DNA of 64,000 nucleotides from Streptomyces eurythermus. GTDB lineage: Bacteria > Actinomycetota > Actinomycetes > Streptomycetales > Streptomycetaceae. The stretch is taken from the NCBI RefSeq assembly GCF_014649115.1, contig NZ_BMSK01000001.1, forward strand, positions 220,664 to 284,663. The letters run 5' to 3'. The notes under the pieces were generated by a model, which searched no databases, was not told the DNA's origin, and was given only the letters and a program-made list of their open reading frames with translations. The position numbers were made by a program, and so were the translations under genes. Shown here piece by piece: positions 59,866-64,000 of this stretch. Every line of letters starts with the position of its first letter. The stretch's first letter is position 1.

Positions 59866-60303
59866 TCAGCAGGGGCGCTTGCGGAGTTCCATCACATAGT
59901 CGTGCGGGGCGCCCGCCGACTCCGCCGCGTCGGCGATCTCGCCCAGATAGCGCGCCGACGGCAGCCCGCCCTCGTAGCCGTTGAGGACGTACGCCCAGGC
60001 CGGCTCCTCACCGTCCAGGGTGTGCGCGCGCACCCGGACCCGGCGGTACAGGTCCAGCCCCACCCCCTCCCATCGGTCGAGCGACTCCTCGTCCATCGGC
60101 GCGATGTCGTACAGGCCGACGAACACCTGCGCCAGCGGGTCCTCGACGATCGTCGCCAGCGCGCCCTCCCAGCCGAGCTGCTCGCCGCCGAAGGTCAGCC
60201 GCCAGCCGTTCAGCCAGCCGGTGGCGCGCAGCGGGGAGTGCGGGGCGCGGCGGGACATCAGACGCGCGTCGAGGTTGCCGGCGTAGGCGGCATAGAGCGA
60301 CAT
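59866..60303 (-). CDS. Gamma-glutamylcyclotransferase-like protein
   Basis: A 145-residue GGCT-fold protein. The N-terminal [21 protein letters not shown] corresponds to the YGSN-type substrate loop. Later blocks are [15 protein letters not shown]-like [21 protein letters not shown] (catalytic-type Glu region) and [21 protein letters not shown]. Such enzymes release 5-oxoproline from gamma-glutamyl peptides; exact substrate unknown. ATG 60303. It is divergent from lpdA. Confidence 0.85.
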   Translation of the reverse strand: MSLYAAYAGNLDARLMSRRAPHSPLRATGWLNGWRLTFGGEQLGWEGALATIVEDPLAQVFVGLYDIAPMDEESLDRWEGVGLDLYRRVRVRAHTLDGEEPAWAYVLNGYEGGLPSARYLGEIADAAESAGAPHDYVMELRKRPC

Positions 60304-60399
60304 GGGGAGAGGGTACGGCAGACGTCCCGGGCGCCCCGCGCGTCACAGGAGCGACCCGGCGGTGCCCCCGGGCAGTAGCACCTTGAAGCGTGCGGGACA

Positions 60400-61848
60400 A
60401 TGGAGTACGTGACTCGGATCGTGATCATCGGTGGCGGACCCGGCGGATACGAGGCGGCCCTGGTGGCCGCCCAGCTCGGCGCGGAGGTGACCGTCGTCGA
60501 CTGCGACGGTCTGGGCGGAGCGTCGGTGCTGACCGACTGCGTGCCGTCGAAGACCCTTATCGCTACGGCCGAGGTGATGACCACCTTCGACTCCTCCTAC
60601 GAGGAGCTGGGGATCATCGTGGCCGACGACACCCCGCCGCTGGAGCGGTCGGCCCGGGTGGTCGGGGTGGACCTCGGCAAGGTCAACCGCCGGGTGAAGC
60701 GCCTCGCGCTCGCCCAGTCCCACGACATCACCGCGTCCGTCACGCGCGCCGGCGCCCGGGTCATGCGCGGGCGCGGCCGGCTGGAGGGCATGCAGGCCCT
60801 GGACGGGTCCCGCAAGGTCGTCGTCACCGCCGCCGACGGCACCGAGGAGACCCTCACCGCCGACGCGGTCCTCATCGCCACCGGCGGCCACCCCCGTGAG
60901 CTGCCCGACGCCCGCCCCGACGGCGAGCGCATCCTGAACTGGACCCAGGTCTACGACCTCACCGAGCTGCCGGAAGAGCTGATCGTGGTCGGCTCCGGCG
61001 TCACCGGCGCCGAGTTCGCCGGCGCCTACCAGGCCCTCGGCTCCAAGGTCACCCTGGTCTCCTCCCGCGACCGCGTGCTGCCCGGCGAGGACCCGGACGC
61101 CGCCGCCGTGCTGGAGGACGTCTTCCGGCGCCGCGGCATGAACGTCATGGCCCGCTCCCGCGCGCAGTCCGCCAAGCGCGTCGGCGACCGGGTCGAGGTG
61201 GCGCTGGCCGACGGCCGGGTCATCACCGGCACGCACTGCCTGATGGCCGTCGGCGCCATCCCGAACAGCGCCGGCCTCGGCCTGGAGGAGGCCGGCGTCA
61301 AGCTGCGCGAGTCCGGGCACATCTGGACCGACAAGGTCTCGCGCACCACCGCCCCCGGCGTCTACGCGGCCGGCGACGTGACCGGCGTCTTCGCCCTCGC
61401 CTCCGTGGCCGCCATGCAGGGGCGGATCGCGATGTACCACTTCCTGGGCGACGCGGTGGCCCCGCTGGACCTGAAGTCGGTCTCCTCCAACGTCTTCACG
61501 GACCCCGAGATCGCGACCGTCGGCTACACGCAGGCGGACGTGGACGCGGGCAAGATCGACGCGCGCGTGGTCAAGCTGCCGCTGCTGCGCAACCCGCGCG
61601 CCAAGATGCAGGGCATCCGGGACGGCTTCGTGAAGATCTTCTCCCGGCCGGGCACGGGGATCGTCGTCGGCGGTGTCGTGGTGGCGCCGCGCGCCTCGGA
61701 ACTGATCCACCCCATCTCGATCGCCGTCGACAACAATATGACGGTCGAACAGATCGCGAACGCCTTCACCGTGTACCCCTCCCTTTCGGGGTCGATCGCG
61801 GAGGTCGCCCGGCAGCTGCACACCCGCAGGGCGAGCGCGGAGGGCTGA
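60400..61848 (+). CDS. lpdA: NAD(P)H-quinone oxidoreductase LpdA (single-Cys flavoprotein)
   Basis: A 482-residue flavoprotein of the disulfide-reductase family. Motifs: VIIGGGPGGYEAALVAAQLGA (FAD), GGASVLTDCVPSKTLIA, VVGSGVTGAEFAGAY (NAD(P)H) and GVYAAGDVTGVFALASVA. The redox site has only the second cysteine; the first is Ser/Val. A C-terminal dimerisation domain has HPISIAVDNNMTVEQIANAFTVYPSLSGSIAE. Mycobacterial LpdA (Rv3303c) likewise lacks the disulfide and reduces quinones. ATG 60400 or GTG 60409 (with GGAG just upstream) could start it. Confidence 0.88.
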   Translation: MEYVTRIVIIGGGPGGYEAALVAAQLGAEVTVVDCDGLGGASVLTDCVPSKTLIATAEVMTTFDSSYEELGIIVADDTPPLERSARVVGVDLGKVNRRVKRLALAQSHDITASVTRAGARVMRGRGRLEGMQALDGSRKVVVTAADGTEETLTADAVLIATGGHPRELPDARPDGERILNWTQVYDLTELPEELIVVGSGVTGAEFAGAYQALGSKVTLVSSRDRVLPGEDPDAAAVLEDVFRRRGMNVMARSRAQSAKRVGDRVEVALADGRVITGTHCLMAVGAIPNSAGLGLEEAGVKLRESGHIWTDKVSRTTAPGVYAAGDVTGVFALASVAAMQGRIAMYHFLGDAVAPLDLKSVSSNVFTDPEIATVGYTQADVDAGKIDARVVKLPLLRNPRAKMQGIRDGFVKIFSRPGTGIVVGGVVVAPRASELIHPISIAVDNNMTVEQIANAFTVYPSLSGSIAEVARQLHTRRASAEG

Positions 61849-62002
61849 CGACTCCGGCCGGATTCCCGCTGGTCATCGCGGGCCGGGGCGCCGACGGGTG
61901 GCGAAACCGCACCGATCGGCGCCCTATACCACTTCGCGTCCCACACTGCGAACAACTTCTGCTATTCGCCGCAAACTGCTGAAACCAGACGGTCGCTGGG
62001 GT

Positions 62003-62008
62003 TACTGT
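62003..62008 (+). promoter_or_regulatory. -10 element of a leaderless deoR-type promoter
   Basis: TACTGT lies 7 nt before the GTG at 62016, leaving no room for a ribosome-binding site, so the transcript probably begins at the start codon. The upstream gap 61849-62002 shows no copy of the CTACGCGCGTAG palindrome. Confidence 0.55.
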
Positions 62009-62015
62009 CAGTTTC

Positions 62016-62960
62016 GTGTTCGCTGCTGAACGTCGCCAATTGATCCTCGAAATGGTGCGAGCGAACGGTGCCGTGTCGCTCCGTGAGCTCGCCCGCGTCG
62101 TCCAGACCTCCGAAGTGACCGTACGGCGGGACGTGCGCGCGCTGGAGGCAGAAGGACTCCTCGACCGCCGTCACGGCGGTGCGGTACTGCCGGGCGGGTT
62201 CACGCGGGAGTCCGGCTTCCCGCAGAAGTCGCACCTCGCGACGGCCGAGAAGACGGCCATCGCCGACCTCGCCGCGGGCCTCGTCGACGAGGGCGAGGCC
62301 ATCGTGGTCGGGGCGGGTACGACCACGCAGGAACTGGCCCGCCGCCTCGCGCGCGTGCCGGGCCTGACGGTCGTCACCAACTCCCTCCTGGTGGCCCAGG
62401 CGCTCGCCCACGCCAACCGGGTGGAGGTCGTGATGACCGGGGGCACCCTGCGCGGCTCCAACTACGCCCTCGTCGGCTCCGGCGCCGAGCAGTCCCTCCA
62501 GGGCCTGCGCGTCTCCAAGGCATTCCTCTCCGGAAGCGGCCTGACCGCCGAACGGGGCCTGTCCACCTCCAACATGCTCTCGGCATCCGTCGACCGGGCG
62601 CTCGTCCAGGCCGCCGCGGAGGTCGTGGTCCTCGCCGACCACACCAAGCTGGGCACGGACACGATGTTCCAGACCGTGCCGACGGACCTGATCACCCGCC
62701 TGGTCACCGACGAGCCCCCGCCCCACGACGACCGCGCGGTCACCGAACTGCAGGCCCTCGCCGACCAGGGCGTCCAGATCGCCGTTGCGGGGGCGAGTGG
62801 AAACCCGGGGGGTGACCAGGTCCCGGCGGGCCGCCGCACCTCCCTGCCGGGACCCCGCAGAAGCCATGTACCGGGCGCCTCCCCGCTCCGCTCCGCCACG
62901 GCGCTGCCCGAACCGGCCCCGGCCGAACGCGGGCGCGTGGCGGATCTGCGCCGACGCTGA
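62016..62960 (+). CDS. DeoR-family regulator
   Basis: A 314-residue regulator. The helix-turn-helix is RRQLILEMVRANGAVSLRELARVVQTSEVTVRRDVRALEAEGLLDRRHGGAVL. The sugar-phosphate-binding domain has EAIVVGAGTTTQELARRL, VVTNSLLVAQALA, VVMTGGTLRGSNYALVGSGAEQSL and VVLADHTKLGTDTMFQTVP. Family members respond to phosphosugars. Typical length is about 255 residues; here the last 50 or so are Pro/Arg/Ser-rich with no conservation expected. Proximity to the nucleoside genes makes it one candidate regulator of them, but its own promoter lacks their palindrome. Confidence 0.9.
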   Translation: MFAAERRQLILEMVRANGAVSLRELARVVQTSEVTVRRDVRALEAEGLLDRRHGGAVLPGGFTRESGFPQKSHLATAEKTAIADLAAGLVDEGEAIVVGAGTTTQELARRLARVPGLTVVTNSLLVAQALAHANRVEVVMTGGTLRGSNYALVGSGAEQSLQGLRVSKAFLSGSGLTAERGLSTSNMLSASVDRALVQAAAEVVVLADHTKLGTDTMFQTVPTDLITRLVTDEPPPHDDRAVTELQALADQGVQIAVAGASGNPGGDQVPAGRRTSLPGPRRSHVPGASPLRSATALPEPAPAERGRVADLRRR

Positions 62961-62963
62961 CCG

Positions 62964-62980
62964 GCCCGTACGGTACGGGC
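62964..62980. terminator. Palindrome after the deoR-type gene
   Basis: GCCCGTAC-G-GTACGGGC immediately follows the stop codon at 62960. The stem is 8 bp with almost no loop, so it could act as a terminator only in part. The rest of 62981-63205 is a gap to the convergent accA2 and shows no gene. Confidence 0.4.
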
Positions 62981-63205
62981 GGCCGGCCGCCGTTTCGTCG
63001 GCACCCATCGGCTCGAGCCGGCCCTCGGTCCCGCGCTCGGTCCGGCTCGCGATCGGGTGCGCGGTCCGGCGTGGACGGCGAGGCCGCGGACGACGGTGGC
63101 CAGGGTGCGCGCCGCCGCCGAGCCGGGCGAAGAGTCCCGGAACGCGGCCGGCCCCCGGCGACGTGCGCCAGGGGCCGACTCACTTCACTGCCGTACGGCT
63201 GCGGT

Positions 63206-64000
63206 TCAGTCCTTGATCTCGCAGATGGCGGCGCCGGAGGTGAGGGAGGCGCCGACCTCGGCGGTCAGGCCCTTGACGGTGCCCGCCTTGTGGGCGTTGA
63301 GGGGCTGTTCCATCTTCATGGCCTCCAGGACGACGACCAGGTCGCCTTCCTTGACCTGCTGGCCCTCCTCGACGGCGATCTTGACGACGGTGCCCTGCAT
63401 CGGGGAGGCCAGGGTGTCGCCGGACGCGACGGGCCCGGACTTCTTCGCCGCGCGCCGCTTGGGCTTGGCCCCGGCCGCAAGACCCGTGCGGGCCAGGCTC
63501 ATGCCCAGGCTGGAGGGCAGGGAGACCTCCAGACGCTTGCCGCCGACCTCCACCACGACCGTCTCACGCGCCGCGTCCTCGTCGGCCTCGGCGTCGGCCG
63601 GGGCGGTGAAGGGCTTGATGTCGTTGACGAACTCGGTCTCGATCCACCGGGTGTGGACCGTGAACGGCTCGCTGGAGCCGGTGAGTTCGGGGGCGAAGGC
63701 GGGGTCGGTGACGACCTTGCGGTGGAAGGGGATGGCGGTGGCCATGCCCTCCACGCGGAACTCCTCCAGGGCGCGGGCGGCCCGCTGGAGGGCCTCCTTG
63801 CGGGTGCGGCCGGTGACGATCAGCTTGGCCAGCAGGGAGTCCCACGCCGGGCCGATGACACTGCCGGCCTCCACACCCGCATCCAGACGCACGCCCGGGC
63901 CGGAGGGGGCTTCGAAGGTGGTGACGGTGCCGGGCGCGGGCAGGAAGTTACGGCCCGGGTCCTCGCCGTTGATACGGAACTCGAAGGAGTGACCGCGCAG
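63206..64000 (-). CDS. accA2: Acyl-CoA carboxylase biotin subunit (C-terminal part)
   Basis: The last 265 codons of a biotin carboxylase/biotin carrier alpha chain; the rest lies past the right edge. The visible part begins in the C-terminal biotin carboxylase domain ([21 protein letters not shown], then [19 protein letters not shown]). It continues through a linker (residues rich in Lys/Ala/Gly) and ends with the carrier domain. That domain contains the biotinylated lysine in [13 protein letters not shown] and closes at ICEIKD. It forms acetyl- or propionyl-CoA carboxylase with a beta subunit encoded elsewhere. The symbol is from recollected synteny with S. coelicolor SCO4921. Confidence 0.93.
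   Translation of the reverse strand: MRGHSFEFRINGEDPGRNFLPAPGTVTTFEAPSGPGVRLDAGVEAGSVIGPAWDSLLAKLIVTGRTRKEALQRAARALEEFRVEGMATAIPFHRKVVTDPAFAPELTGSSEPFTVHTRWIETEFVNDIKPFTAPADAEADEDAARETVVVEVGGKRLEVSLPSSLGMSLARTGLAAGAKPKRRAAKKSGPVASGDTLASPMQGTVVKIAVEEGQQVKEGDLVVVLEAMKMEQPLNAHKAGTVKGLTAEVGASLTSGAAICEIKD

Noticed and set aside
62016..62960. Naming the DeoR-type protein as the palindrome-binding regulator
   Set aside because: Its own promoter lacks the palindrome and DeoR operators are usually different, so proximity alone is not enough.

Overview
The window is very high in G+C, uses GTG starts often, and packs genes into short overlapping operons. It carries afsQ1/afsQ2/sigQ, several ECF sigma factors and many secreted small proteins, all of which points to a Streptomyces chromosome. 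From memory, the gene order matches the S. coelicolor core region running from the succinate dehydrogenase operon (about SCO4855) to accA2 (about SCO4921). That is recollection, not a search. No rRNA, tRNA, CRISPR array, IS element or prophage was seen.

Layout. 1-3009 (minus): sdhCDAB, with sdhB cut by the left edge. 3190-7767: a degenerate OHCU-decarboxylase-like protein, a GH20 hexosaminidase and three little-known proteins. 8016-12407: two paralogous ECF sigma genes, the second coupled to an anti-sigma-like membrane protein, with an ATPase/nuclease-like gene between them. 12622-18107: an L,D-transpeptidase lipoprotein, a stand-alone methylmalonyl-CoA mutase large subunit, a LysE exporter, and an FAD monooxygenase/TetR pair sharing two operators.

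18232-29822 is a surface glycopolymer locus. It has two mirror-image GT2 + polysialyltransferase-like pairs flanking a frameshifted acyltransferase, then a putative glycosyltransferase, a CMP-nonulosonate synthetase fused to a HAD phosphatase, a NeuB-type synthase, and a third polysialyltransferase-like enzyme interrupted by thirteen 33-bp repeats. Together these suggest a CMP-activated nonulosonic acid polymer, plausibly the Kdn-containing teichulosonic acid reported from Streptomyces walls.

31374-38615 is a nucleoside uptake and breakdown operon (Bmp lipoprotein, ATPase, two permeases, cdd, deoA). Its partners are scattered further right: add (44498), deoC with two ALDH genes (52766-56036), and the purine nucleoside phosphorylase with an adjacent phosphosugar mutase (57148-59740). 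Five of these promoters carry the same 12-bp palindrome CTACGCGCGTAG or a close variant, so they look like one regulon: import, deaminate, phosphorolyse, isomerise, cleave deoxyribose-5-phosphate, and oxidise the acetaldehyde.

In between lie a Uma2 protein, a STAS protein, an ECF sigma factor with a SnoaL-like tail, an MFS/LysR pair, and the lipoprotein-afsQ2-afsQ1/sigQ locus with a clear AfsQ1 box. The right end holds gamma-glutamylcyclotransferase, the flavoprotein LpdA, a DeoR-type regulator, and the C-terminal part of accA2, which runs off the right edge.
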